A DNA stretch of 64,000 nucleotides. Source: Bradyrhizobium sp. SRL28. Lineage in GTDB: Bacteria; Pseudomonadota; Alphaproteobacteria; Rhizobiales; Xanthobacteraceae. Below are positions 27,294-36,000 of the stretch, one piece after another (the stretch's first letter is position 1; each line of letters opens with the position of its first letter). The position numbers and the translations under genes are program-made. The notes beneath the pieces are model-generated. The model did no database searches, had not been told where the DNA came from, and saw nothing but the letters and a program-made list of their open reading frames with translations. The DNA lies in the NCBI RefSeq assembly GCF_018596315.1, contig NZ_JAHEAG010000009.1:124001-188000 (forward strand), read 5' to 3'.

Positions 27294-28502
27294 TCAGGCA
27301 GCCTTGGAGAGTTGTCCGTGCGGATCGATGACGAACTTGTTCGCGACGCCGGCGTCGAAGTTCTTGTAGCCGTCCGGGGCCTGCTCAAGACCGATCACCT
27401 TGACATTGACGATCTCGGCGATGGGCAGCCTGTCCCAAAGAATCGCCTGCATGAGCTGCCGATTGTATTTCAGAACCGGCGTCTGGCCGGTATGAAGGGC
27501 ATGGGACTTTGCCCAGCCAAGCCCGAGACGCAGGCTGAGATTGCCGTGCTTGGCGGCTTGTTCTTGCGCGCCCGGATCGTCCGTCACGTAAAGGCCGGGA
27601 ATGCCGATCGCGCCGGCTGCCCGGGTGACCTCCATCAGGCTGTTGAGCACGACGGCAGGCGCTTCGACGGTCTTTCCGTCTGCTCCTTGCGCCTTTGCTT
27701 CGAAGCCGACGCAGTCGATCGCGCAGTCGACCTCCGGAACGCCGAGCACGTCGGCGACGAGTTCGCCCAGGCGATCATGCTTGGTGAGGTCGATCGGCTC
27801 GAAGCCGACTTTCCTGGCGTGGGCGAGCCGCTCGTGGTTCATGTCTCCGATCAGCACGGCTGCTGCGCCCAGGATGCGCGCGGACGCTGCGGCCGCGAGG
27901 CCGACCGGCCCAGCGCCGGCGACATAGACCGTCGATCCGACCCCTACCTTGGCGGTGACCGCTCCGTGGAATCCGGTCGGCAAAATATCGGACAGGCAGG
28001 TCAGATCGCGGATTTTTTCCATTGCCCGCGCCTTGTCCGGAAACTTGAGCAGGTTGAAATCAGCGTAGGGCACCATCACATAGTCGGCCTGCCCGCCGAT
28101 CCATCCGCCCATATCGACATATCCATAAGCGCCTCCGGCGCGATCGGAGTTGACGTGAAGGCAGACGCCTGTGTCACCCTCTCGACAAGTCCGGCAGCGG
28201 CCGCATGCGACATTGAAAGGGACCGACACGAGATCGCCGATCTCAAGATACTCGACATCCCGACCCTTCTCGATCACTTCGCCGGTAATCTCATGTCCGA
28301 GCACCATGCCGGCCGGCGCAGTCGTGCGACCCCGGACCATGTGCTGGTCGGAACCGCAAATATTCGTGGTGACGACCTTGAGTATGACGCCGTGATCGAT
28401 GGTCTTTCCCGCCGGATTGCGGAAGGTTGGAAAGTCGATCTTTTGAACTTCGACGTGGCCGGGTTTGAGGTAAACCACGCCACGGTTGGAATTGGAGGCC
28501 AT
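27294..28502 (-). CDS. fdhA: Glutathione-independent formaldehyde dehydrogenase
   Basis: This 402-residue zinc-dependent medium-chain dehydrogenase matches the Pseudomonas putida FdhA class. Catalytic zinc ligands are in TTNICGSDQH (Cys near residue 48) and GHEITGEV (His-Glu near 70). The structural zinc cluster is CGRCRTCREGDTGVC (about 100-115). The NAD-binding fold contains YVAGAGPVGLAAA (about 192), and FEAKAQG and GIPGLYVTDDPGA are typical of this subfamily. It oxidises formaldehyde to formate with NAD+ without glutathione, in the cytosol. The gene follows the HD-domain pseudogene by 25 bases on the same strand, so the two were once co-transcribed. Confidence 0.92.
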   Translation of the reverse strand: MASNSNRGVVYLKPGHVEVQKIDFPTFRNPAGKTIDHGVILKVVTTNICGSDQHMVRGRTTAPAGMVLGHEITGEVIEKGRDVEYLEIGDLVSVPFNVACGRCRTCREGDTGVCLHVNSDRAGGAYGYVDMGGWIGGQADYVMVPYADFNLLKFPDKARAMEKIRDLTCLSDILPTGFHGAVTAKVGVGSTVYVAGAGPVGLAAAASARILGAAAVLIGDMNHERLAHARKVGFEPIDLTKHDRLGELVADVLGVPEVDCAIDCVGFEAKAQGADGKTVEAPAVVLNSLMEVTRAAGAIGIPGLYVTDDPGAQEQAAKHGNLSLRLGLGWAKSHALHTGQTPVLKYNRQLMQAILWDRLPIAEIVNVKVIGLEQAPDGYKNFDAGVANKFVIDPHGQLSKAA

Positions 28503-28526
28503 CTCAATCTCCTTTGGGTTTCATTC

Positions 28527-29210
28527 TTAACAGTCGAGCCGAATTTGCGGACCTGAGGCTTTCCAGGCCGATCCGCGAATCACGCTGAAGAAATTGCCGC
28601 GCCTGAAAGCGGGATCCTTGTCCGCCAGCACGTCGGTCTTGACATTACCGAATGTCGTTTCGGGTTGTGTTCGATGCCGTCGTAGAACGCTTGAATGATG
28701 TCTTCGTTGAAGTGTTCGGTGCGCGGATGCGCGTGGACGACCGCTTCACGTTCAGCGTCGCTGTAGTCGGCATAGGCGAGCCCCAGCACATCCATCTCGA
28801 CTCCGGCCGTCACCAGGGCGACGACGGGTTGCATGTGCTGCGGGATGCCCGGCGTCGTGCAGAGCGATCGCGGTCCAAACTGTATCGATGTCGCGCTGCG
28901 CAACCCCGTGGCTGCGGAGGAAATCGCGGGCGGCGTTTGCGCCGTCGACTTCGAAGCGTTCATGGGCCCTGCAGTGCGCAGGCGTCAGACCCATATCGTG
29001 AAACATCGCACCCGCATAGAGAAGTTCGTGATCGAACTTCAGCGAGCGACGCTTTCCGGCAAGTGCACCCCAGTAGTAGACGCGACTCGAATGGTGAAAA
29101 AGCAGTGCGGACTCGGTATCACGGACGAGTTCTGTAATCTTGCGGGCGAGGCTACTGTCGGGAACGCGGATTCCTTCGACTGCGAATGTCTTCTCGGCCG
29201 CCAGCGTCAT
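28527..29210 (-). pseudogene. HD-domain (cyanamide-hydratase-like) protein, two frameshifts
   Basis: The start at 29210 has a strong ribosome binding site (AGGAGAAGCGAAATG). The first frame reads an HD-type protein: SSRVYYWGAL, LLYAGAMFHDMGL, HERFEVDGANAARDFL and TVWTAIALHD. Near 28840-28855 the family continuation (TPGIPQHMQPVVALVTAGVE, then DVLGLAYADYSDAERE and HPRTEHFNEDIIQAFYDGI) moves to another frame, consistent with loss of 2 bases. A second shift near 28660 (loss of 1 base) moves TTFGNVKTDVLADKDPAFRR and GNFFSVIR to a third, ending at 28527. The losses sum to three, so the original end is retained. Relatives of about 220 residues are metal-dependent hydrolase-like proteins of unclear substrate. 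It is probably inactive unless these are sequencing errors. Confidence 0.75.
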
Positions 29211-29252
29211 TTCGCTTCTCCTGTTATGCAAGCCCGCGATGCCCTTCCACAA

Positions 29253-29459
29253 GGAACATGATACGCCGCGCCGGAAGGATCGATTAAAAAGGGATTTAAT
29301 GTTCTTACGTCTTCGTCATCGCTATTGTTGATCCGCATGATCGGCGACGTACGGTTCAACCGTCGCTATCGCGCTACCGATCATCAATACCTTCGACCGG
29401 CCGAATGGACGGCAAGATGCTTGCAATCACGACTGATTGAAAAAGAGTTGTCTTAGCCC
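29253..29459. other. Divergent intergenic region
   Basis: This region separates the HD-domain pseudogene (leftward) from the efflux operon (rightward) and should hold both promoters. No TetR- or LysR-type regulator gene is present next to the efflux operon on this side. No clear operator was identified. Confidence 0.35.
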
Positions 29460-31010
29460 ATGGATATCAAGCCGTTATTTGGCCTTTGTGGCGTTCTCAT
29501 CGCTGCGATAACGTCCGAATTTAACGACCAGGTTACATCTATCGCGCTGAGCGACGTCCGCGGCGCACTCGGGATCAGCCACGATGCCGGAACCTGGATC
29601 GAAAGCCTGTATGTGTCGGCCGAGATCATCGGCATGGCGACCTCGCCGTGGCTGCTGGTGACTTTCACGTTAAGGCGCTGGACGCTTTTGGCGATCGCGC
29701 TCTGCGGAGCCTCAAGCGTGCTTATCCCGTTCAGCCCGAACATCGAGGCGATCTACACTCTGCGGCTGCTGCAGGGGCTCGCGGGAGGCATGATCGTTCC
29801 TCTGCTGATGACCACGGCGTTTCGCGTTCTCACGCCGGACATCCGGCTCTACGGCCTGGCCGTCTACGCCTTGACCGCGACCTTCACGCCCGCGCTGGCC
29901 TCCACGGTGGCCGCGCTCTGGACCGATATCGTGGACTGGCGTTTCGTATTCCTCCAGACGATCCCACTCTGTTCGTTGGCCGGCGTCCTCGTCTGGTACT
30001 GCCTGCACCAGGATCAGCCGAAATACGAACGGTTTCGGATGCTGGACTGGCGCGGCGCGCTGCTTCTGGTGATCGGGTCCGGCGCCCTAAGCACCATGCT
30101 GTATCAGGGTGACCGGCTCGACTGGTTCAACTCGAGCCTGATCTGTGTGCTGGCACTGGTGAGCGCCGTCGCCATCCCGCTATTCCTGGTCAACGAGTGG
30201 TTCCACCCTTTGCCGTTTCTGAAGCTGCAGATGCTCGGTCGTCGCAACATCGCCTATGGTGCCCTTGGCTTGTTCACTTTTCTGCTGATCAGTCAATCCG
30301 GGTCGACCGTGCCCTTGCGATACCTGCAGGAAATCCAGGGTTACAGACCGCTGCAATCCAACCTGATCACACTGGAGATCGCGGCGTCACAACTGTTGAT
30401 GTTGCCCGCGATGGCGCTGCTGCTGGATTACAAGCGGGTCGATTCGCGCGTCGTCAGCATGGTCGGGCTGGGATTGATCCTCGCATCCTGCATCGGTTCG
30501 TCCTTTCTCACGGTTTATTGGAACCGGGATCAATTCTATCTATGGCAGCTGCTCCAGGCGGTCGGACAGCCGATGGTGATCATGCCGTTGCTCATGATGA
30601 CCACCAATAGCGTTGCCGGCCCGGCAGAAGGTCCTTTCGCGGCTGCGCTGGTCAACACATCGCGCGCCGTCGCAGAGGCAGCAAGTGCCTGGTTCGTGGC
30701 GTTGATCGATCGCTGGCGCAACGCGCTGCATTCGGACCGCATCATCGATCAGGCGGGCCAGGATCGCTGGCGGGTGCTCCAGAGCAACGGCGTGCTGCCC
30801 CAGTATCCGCCACCGTTGACGCCAGCCGGTCAGCCCCGCATGCCGAACAGCCTGGAAGCCTTCCGCCACGCCGTGGAGCAGCAGGCAGCGATTTTATCGA
30901 CGAGCGACACCTTTCTGATCCTCGGAGGCATGACCGTGTTCTTGATGGTCGTGGTGATGACGTTGCCGGTCCGCACCGTCCCGCCACGTATCCTCTTTGC
31001 AAAGCCATAG
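29460..31010 (+). CDS. MFS transporter, DHA2 family (EmrB-like)
   Basis: A 516-residue inner-membrane protein with about 14 predicted spans. The N-terminal region (DVRGALGISHDAGTWIESLY) and the motif C-like segment (RLLQGLAGGMIVPLLMT) are typical of DHA2 drug:proton antiporters, and the DWRFVFLQTIPL stretch fits EmrB-like members. It is expected to export toxic compounds, fatty acids or plant metabolites together with the membrane fusion protein encoded 8 bases downstream and the outer membrane factor after that. The substrate cannot be inferred. The ribosome binding site is weak, and ATG 29460 fits the family N-terminus. Confidence 0.88.
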   Translation: MDIKPLFGLCGVLIAAITSEFNDQVTSIALSDVRGALGISHDAGTWIESLYVSAEIIGMATSPWLLVTFTLRRWTLLAIALCGASSVLIPFSPNIEAIYTLRLLQGLAGGMIVPLLMTTAFRVLTPDIRLYGLAVYALTATFTPALASTVAALWTDIVDWRFVFLQTIPLCSLAGVLVWYCLHQDQPKYERFRMLDWRGALLLVIGSGALSTMLYQGDRLDWFNSSLICVLALVSAVAIPLFLVNEWFHPLPFLKLQMLGRRNIAYGALGLFTFLLISQSGSTVPLRYLQEIQGYRPLQSNLITLEIAASQLLMLPAMALLLDYKRVDSRVVSMVGLGLILASCIGSSFLTVYWNRDQFYLWQLLQAVGQPMVIMPLLMMTTNSVAGPAEGPFAAALVNTSRAVAEAASAWFVALIDRWRNALHSDRIIDQAGQDRWRVLQSNGVLPQYPPPLTPAGQPRMPNSLEAFRHAVEQQAAILSTSDTFLILGGMTVFLMVVVMTLPVRTVPPRILFAKP

Positions 31011-31018
31011 GAACCCGC

Positions 31019-32245
31019 ATGGCAGAGGATGTAGCCGAACTCGAGACCCGACCCGCAGAACTGGAGCGGAGCGAAAAGCCAGACCTGGCCCTGCAGCGCA
31101 AGAACGACGATTCATCTCAGAAGGACGGCGAGTCGGCGAACCGCACGGACGAAGAACCAGATAAGCTTCCCGTACCTCTGCCGCGCTGGCCCTTCGTTCT
31201 GGTCGGACTCGTCGTGGCGATCTTCGCCGCGGTGGTGCTGTACATCATCTTCCGGCCACGCCCGGACGTACGGACCGCCGATGCTTACGTGATGGTCCAT
31301 TACGCCACGATCGCGCCGCGCATCTCCGGACAGATCGCCTCGGTGGCGGTTGACGACAACGACGTCGTCAAGATCGGACAAGTGCTCGCGACTCTCGACC
31401 GGCGCGACAATGAGACTGCCCTGGCTTCCGCAGAAGCGGCGGTGGCACGCGCCAGATCGAAATTGGATGAGATATCCGCGACCGTATCGCGCCAGCCGTC
31501 GATCATAGAAGAGCAACAAGCCGCCGTTGCATCGGCACGCGCGAGGTTTGCTTTCGCGCAGGCAGACGCGCGCCGCTACGGCAACCTCGCCACAACAGGA
31601 GCCGGCACCGTGCGGGAGCACCAGGAGGCCGACAGCACACTTCAGCAGGGTCAAGCCTCGTTGGATAGCGCCGAGGCTTCGCTCGATGCGGCTCGCCGGC
31701 AAGTGGACGTGCTCAAGGCGCAGAGGTCTGCGGCTGAGTCAGTGGTCAAGGCTGATGAGGCTCAACTTGAGCAGGCCAAACTTAATCTGTCCTATACGCA
31801 GATCAGGGCACCGATCAATGGCATGGTGGGCGAACGGTCCGTGCAGGTCGGCAACTACGTCGGCCCAGGCACGACGCTGATGACCATTGTGCCGCTCGAG
31901 CAGGTCTATATCGAAGCGAACTATCTTGAAGTGGATCTGCTGCACGTCCGCAGCGGCCAGCCGGTAACCATCCATCTGGACGCCTACGACATCGACCTCG
32001 ATGGGACGGTGGATAGCGTGCCGCCCGCTTCCGGCGCCACCTTTGCTCCGATTGCGCCCAACAACGCCACCGGTAATTTTACCAAGATCGTGCAACGGCT
32101 GCCGATCAAGATCGTCGTGACGCCCGGGCAACCTTTGGCTAAGCTCCTGCGCGTGGGCCTATCGGTCGAGACCACCATTCATACAGGACTGGAGGACGTC
32201 GTGTACGAACAGCGCAGATCAACCGATCGCGTGACCGGGCGTTAA
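31019..32245 (+). CDS. HlyD/EmrA-type membrane fusion protein
   Basis: The 408-residue protein begins with an unusually charged cytosolic tail of about 55 residues (ELETRPAELERSEKPD, then KNDDSSQKDGESANR). One membrane anchor follows (WPFVLVGLVVAIFAAVVLYI, about 58-80), then a periplasmic biotinyl-lipoyl-like half-motif (ISGQIASVAVDDNDVVKIGQ), an alpha-helical hairpin (about 125-245) and a beta-barrel domain (SYTQIRAPINGMVGERSVQ, GNYVGPGTTLMTIVPLEQVY). It bridges the MFS pump to the outer membrane factor. The ATG stands 8 bases after the upstream stop and the next gene starts 3 bases after its own stop, so the operon is tight. Confidence 0.9.
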   Translation: MAEDVAELETRPAELERSEKPDLALQRKNDDSSQKDGESANRTDEEPDKLPVPLPRWPFVLVGLVVAIFAAVVLYIIFRPRPDVRTADAYVMVHYATIAPRISGQIASVAVDDNDVVKIGQVLATLDRRDNETALASAEAAVARARSKLDEISATVSRQPSIIEEQQAAVASARARFAFAQADARRYGNLATTGAGTVREHQEADSTLQQGQASLDSAEASLDAARRQVDVLKAQRSAAESVVKADEAQLEQAKLNLSYTQIRAPINGMVGERSVQVGNYVGPGTTLMTIVPLEQVYIEANYLEVDLLHVRSGQPVTIHLDAYDIDLDGTVDSVPPASGATFAPIAPNNATGNFTKIVQRLPIKIVVTPGQPLAKLLRVGLSVETTIHTGLEDVVYEQRRSTDRVTGR

Positions 32246-32248
32246 CTG

Positions 32249-33727
32249 GTGCGTGCCTTACGTCTTGCGGCGTACCTCTCCGGCCCGATGTTAGGCATCG
32301 GTCTGACCGGCTGTACCGTTGGGCCGGACTTCCAGAGCCCCGAGATAAGAGAAGCACCCAGGAGATCGGCGTTAGATAACAAAAACGTGCCGAGCCGGAC
32401 AGTCGAGAGCGCGGTCGACATAGCTTGGTGGCAAAGCTTCCGGGATATTCAGCTGTCCTCGCTGGTTGACAGGCTGGTGGCGCAGAACCTGGATCTCGAG
32501 ACGGCGGCGGAACGCGTGATCCAGAGCATGGCGCAGCGCCGGGTCGCAGCCTCTCAGGGACTGCCGCAGATCGACGGACAATCATCAAGTACCTATAATC
32601 GCCAGAGCCCGAACGGCACGCTCTCCTTGCTCGTCCCTAGGCCCGGCGCGCCGTTGGAGTATCCGCTGTTCCGGGATGGCTTGACGTCATCATGGCAGCT
32701 GGACCTGTTCGGTCGCGTTCGGCGGGCGGTGGAAGCCGCCGATGCCGCCACCCTGGCGGCTGTGGAGAACCGGCACGGCGTCGCGCTGGCGGCGGTCGCC
32801 GAACTGGCGCAAGGCTACATGCAATTGCGCGGCACCCAGAACCGTCTTGGGATCGCGAAACGCAATCTTCGCCTTGCCGAAGAGAATGTGGAACTGGTGA
32901 ACAAGCGTTTCGGCGACGGGGTCGCGACAACGCTCGACCTTGCGCAAGCCCGGGCTCAACAGGCCACCATCGCCGCAACCCTGCCGCCACTGCGCGCCCA
33001 GGAGGCGGAGTTCATTAACGTTATAGGACTGCTGCTGGGCTATGCTCCACGCGCGCTCGAGGCCGAGTTGCGCCGCTCTCAAATACTGCCGCGCGTGCCG
33101 CGCAAGGTTCCGGTGGGCCTGCCTGGAACGCTGGTGCGCCGCCGGCCGGACGTGCGCGAGGCTGAGGCGCGGCTGCATGAAGCCACGGCGCAGACCGGCG
33201 TCGCGGTGGCGAGCTTTTATCCTGACGTGACATTGAACGGTGCCGTCGGCGTGGAAAGCTTGCACCTGACCAATCTGTTCTCCCCGACGTCGACCGCATT
33301 TGCTCTAGGGCCGTCCGTTTCCATTCCGATCTTCGAAGGGGGGCGGTTGCGCGGCACCCTGGCGCTGCGCGAATCGCGAGAGCGGGAGGCAGCCATCGTC
33401 TTTCAGAAAACCATCTTGCGGGCCTGGAAGGAGGTCGACGACGCCATCACCGCCTATCGCGAAGCGCAACTCCGGCGGGGTCACGTCGCCCGGTCCGTCA
33501 CTGAAAATCAGGCCGCTCTGCAAGCCGCCAGGCAACGTTACTCGGAGGGTGCAATCGATTTCCTGAATGTCATCACGGCACAAGCCCAGTTGCTGCAGAG
33601 CGAGAATGATCTTGCCGACAGCGATTATCTCGTCAATCTTTATCGCGCCCTCGGGGGAGGATGGCAGGTCGCAGATGTCGCCTATGGTACAGATGGTACG
33701 CAGCGACAGACGACTGGAACACCATAG
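32249..33727 (+). CDS. NodT-family outer membrane efflux lipoprotein
   Basis: Translation most likely begins at a GTG at 32249. The 492-residue product has a lipoprotein signal with lipobox LTGC near residue 24 and two OEP repeats (about 60-255 and 280-465). VDIAWWQSFRDIQLSSLVDR, FGDGVATTLDLAQARAQQA, VRRRPDVREAEARLHEATAQ and SEGAIDFLNVITAQAQLLQSE are conserved in the NodT/OprM class. It forms the trimeric outer membrane channel of the efflux system. No regulator is adjacent. Confidence 0.9.
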   Translation: MRALRLAAYLSGPMLGIGLTGCTVGPDFQSPEIREAPRRSALDNKNVPSRTVESAVDIAWWQSFRDIQLSSLVDRLVAQNLDLETAAERVIQSMAQRRVAASQGLPQIDGQSSSTYNRQSPNGTLSLLVPRPGAPLEYPLFRDGLTSSWQLDLFGRVRRAVEAADAATLAAVENRHGVALAAVAELAQGYMQLRGTQNRLGIAKRNLRLAEENVELVNKRFGDGVATTLDLAQARAQQATIAATLPPLRAQEAEFINVIGLLLGYAPRALEAELRRSQILPRVPRKVPVGLPGTLVRRRPDVREAEARLHEATAQTGVAVASFYPDVTLNGAVGVESLHLTNLFSPTSTAFALGPSVSIPIFEGGRLRGTLALRESREREAAIVFQKTILRAWKEVDDAITAYREAQLRRGHVARSVTENQAALQAARQRYSEGAIDFLNVITAQAQLLQSENDLADSDYLVNLYRALGGGWQVADVAYGTDGTQRQTTGTP

Positions 33728-34409
33728 ACAAGTGTCAGGGAACGAGTGCCCGGATATTTAACCGTTCGAGGGCTGCGTCGGTAATGGCATCGCGTCAAGC
33801 GGCGTCTGCGCCGCTCACTTGCGCCTTCATCGGTATTCCGCTTCGCGCCAATACTGTTCTCTAATGGTCAAGAACGACAACCCGATTCAGAGCTTTGCAC
33901 GACGTCGTCCGGTGCCGGTCCAAGAGGCATGCGGGTACGCCGGCCGGCAGGATATGTGGCCACTCAGTTGCCTAACACCGGCTGGCCTGATGCACCGTCC
34001 AGTGGCGGGCGCGGCTTGGCGAGGCCTGTCGCATCGGGCGGGGTCTCGTTGCTAGCCGTCCTTGTGTCGATCCGCTCAAGCGTGGTGACGAATGCTGCGA
34101 GTATTGCGATTATCACCACAACGGAGCGACGGCGGTACGGTGGCTATCCCGCTCGTTACTCATGAGGGAGCCTCCACTCTAAGGTATCCGGCTCGGATGG
34201 TTCCGCCGCGCTACCGGTTAGCCAAGCGCCTCGACTTCGAGTGGCCGAGGCCTCGGGGACGTATTTGATGTGCAGTGCCGTCACGAGTACAGCATCCAGT
34301 AGAGATAACCTCAGCACTCTCTCGCGCCGAGGTTATCTCGCGGTCACCGATCCTCAACCTGTCAGCTGACCGTTCCGGATCGCGATCAACACCGATCTAC
34401 GATAGTCCA
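33728..34409. other. Intergenic region with a long inverted repeat
   Basis: No gene is recognised; several short plus-strand frames have no domain character. The clearest structure is the perfect 11-bp inverted repeat at 34302-34339, listed separately. Confidence 0.4.
34302..34339. repeat. Perfect 11-bp inverted repeat
   Basis: GAGATAACCTC (34302-34312) and GAGGTTATCTC (34329-34339) are separated by 16 bases. There is no T-run on either side, so a simple terminator is unlikely. It lies about 70 bases past the stop of the minus-strand Gly-rich gene and could be a transcript-end structure, an operator, or the end of a small mobile element. Confidence 0.55.
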
Positions 34410-34769
34410 TCAACTGCACATCTGACGGGGTTGCAGGGGCCAGCCTTGCTTAGTGTGCACGCGCGGCTGGACCACATAGCAACTGCCGTTGTCAGCGTAT
34501 GAATCGCTGGAGACATACGGATAATAGCCGTACGGATAGTCGCAAGCGTAGTCGTCATAGTCGTCGTACGGGTAGAAGCCGAAACGTCGCCCGAAGCCGC
34601 GATCACGAAAACCACGGCCGCGCAATTCACCACCACGAAATCCACCTCCTTGGAAACCACCGCTACCATGAAATCCGCTAGCGATGCCTCCGCCACGGAA
34701 ACCGCCTCCTCCGGCTTTCCAGTACCTTTGTGCCGAAGGGCGCCGGTATTCTGAGATGTTTTCGCGCAC
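34410..34769 (-). pseudogene. Gly-rich exported protein, signal peptide lost
   Basis: The frame encodes Gly-Arg-Phe repeats (GGGGFRGGGIASGF, GGGFRGGELRGRG) followed by a Tyr/Asp-rich stretch (FYPYDDYDDYACDYPYGYYP) and the conserved tail SCYVVQPRVHTKQGW...QMC. This layout is common in small exported proteins of Bradyrhizobium, but those begin with a signal peptide. Here the first 20 residues are not a signal. A hydrophobic segment (TLLSLLFAALSSLRFATARS) occurs in another frame just upstream, near 34800-34860, so a frameshift may have separated the two. It could still be a short functional protein. Confidence 0.5.
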
Positions 34770-35246
34770 CCTTGCTTGCCGACCGGGCAGTTGCGAACCT
34801 CAACGAAGAAAGGGCAGCAAACAGCAAGCTCAATAGGGTGGCGCTGCGCAAGGGCGTCAACGCGAAGGCGTCCACCGCGGCCTGGAGCCTGTCCCAGACG
34901 ACGTTAGCCGCTCCGCAACTCGGCGGGACCGCCCTCCTTTGTTGCGGTTCAAGCACACGATTCGATCCGCCGCTTGCGCAGCACGAACCAAGCCTTGCGC
35001 GGCAGGATGGGACATACCGTGATTATAGGCGCCGGCCGAAAGCGCACGACGTCGTCGTTCATTCGCCTTCCTCCAGAGCTTAGATAGCGGCCCACCGGCT
35101 CCATAGACCGTGTCTTTGCGGGGCTGCGGCACTTTCGGAATCGCCTTCAGTGCGCGCGGGCGATCCTCGACGGTCGTACATTCGCCGTACGTCCCTGCCC
35201 CGGGGTACGCGCCGACGCCCACAAAGTCCTCATCGGACGACAAGGC
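34770..35246. other. Intergenic or decayed region
   Basis: A minus-strand frame at 34857-35243 is open for 128 codons (DEDFVGVGAYPGAGTYGECT near its start) but has no recognised domain. The helix-turn-helix half that should precede the LysR fragment is not found here in any frame. Confidence 0.35.
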
Positions 35247-35762
35247 ATGGTCGAAAGGTCGCGGATGCGCCTCGTCACCGCATTACGCAATGGTGCAATC
35301 GACGTTGTCATCGCCACCGACGGGGGACACGTCTTTGACAGCAACGCCTTGCCGCTGTGGAGCGAGCGCGTCCTGGTGGCCTTGCCTGAGGAACATCAAC
35401 TGGCTGGGAAGAAGGCGATCTACTGGACCGACCTGCGGAATGAGACGGTCCTTTTCAGCCATTATGACTCGGGGCGAGAACTTGAGGATCTCTTGTTGGC
35501 GAAGCTGATCTCGACAGCAGACCGTCCCAAGATCGAACGCCATGACGTTAGCAGAGGTATCATCAAGACCCTCATATCCATAGGACTCGGTGTCAGTTTG
35601 GTGGCCGAGTCCGACATCGGCGTCAATTTTGCGGGCCTCACTTATCGAGAGGTACGAGACGGCACGGGGCCGAGTCAGGTCAATTATTCAGCACATTGGC
35701 GCAAGGACAATGACAATCCGGCGCTGGCAAACTTCCTCAAATTGTTGAGCGAGCGCTATCCT
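35247..35762 (+). pseudogene. LysR-type regulator fragment, both ends lost
   Basis: The translation is the effector-binding domain of a LysR-type regulator: LVTALRNGAIDVVIATDGG, LPLWSERVLVALPEEHQLAG, GVSLVAESDIGVNFAGLTYR and WRKDNDNPALANFLKLLSERYP. The N-terminal winged helix is missing. The C-terminus runs at about 35762 into sequence that belongs to the opposite-strand DUF2274 gene of the conjugation module, so the frame continues falsely to 36038. Without the DNA-binding part it cannot act as a regulator. The breakpoint is a candidate junction between older DNA and the conjugative element. Confidence 0.75.
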
Positions 35763-35996
35763 TGCCTTGCGCAGGCTGACCCTTGCGGCGGGTCTTTGCA
35801 AAGGCTCGGTCGGTTGCGCCATGAATCGCGCCAGCATTGGTGCGACCAGCTTTGCCGGATCCGAGATCGACTGCCCGGTTTCACGGGTAAGCATGTCGGT
35901 GTAGGCCGCGAGGTCGCGATGGACATCGGCCGGCAGTTCCACGGTGAGCTTTACCGGCTTGTCATCGGCGATGGCGCCGAGCTTCAGCTTTGCCAT
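35688..35996 (-). CDS. DUF2274 protein of the trb cluster, C-terminus frameshifted
   Basis: The first 60 residues (MAKLKLGAIADDKPVKLTVE, then LPADVHRDLAAYTDML and DPAKLVAPMLARFMA) match DUF2274, a short protein regularly found downstream of trbI in this type of conjugation cluster. Relatives continue RFMATDRAFAKxRR; here that ending (TDRAFAKTRRKGQPA) is in another frame, consistent with two extra bases near 35820. The altered frame adds about 40 foreign residues reaching into the LysR fragment. The N-terminal fold could be ribbon-helix-helix-like, but the role in transfer is unknown. It begins 5 bases after trbI. Confidence 0.7.
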   Translation of the reverse strand: MAKLKLGAIADDKPVKLTVELPADVHRDLAAYTDMLTRETGQSISDPAKLVAPMLARFMAQPTEPLQRPAARVSLRKARIALAQQFEEVCQRRIVIVLAPMC

Positions 35997-36000
35997 TTTT

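Noticed and set aside
27312..28556. Long plus-strand frame of 414 codons
   Set aside because: It is the antisense shadow of fdhA, which has all expected zinc and NAD motifs.
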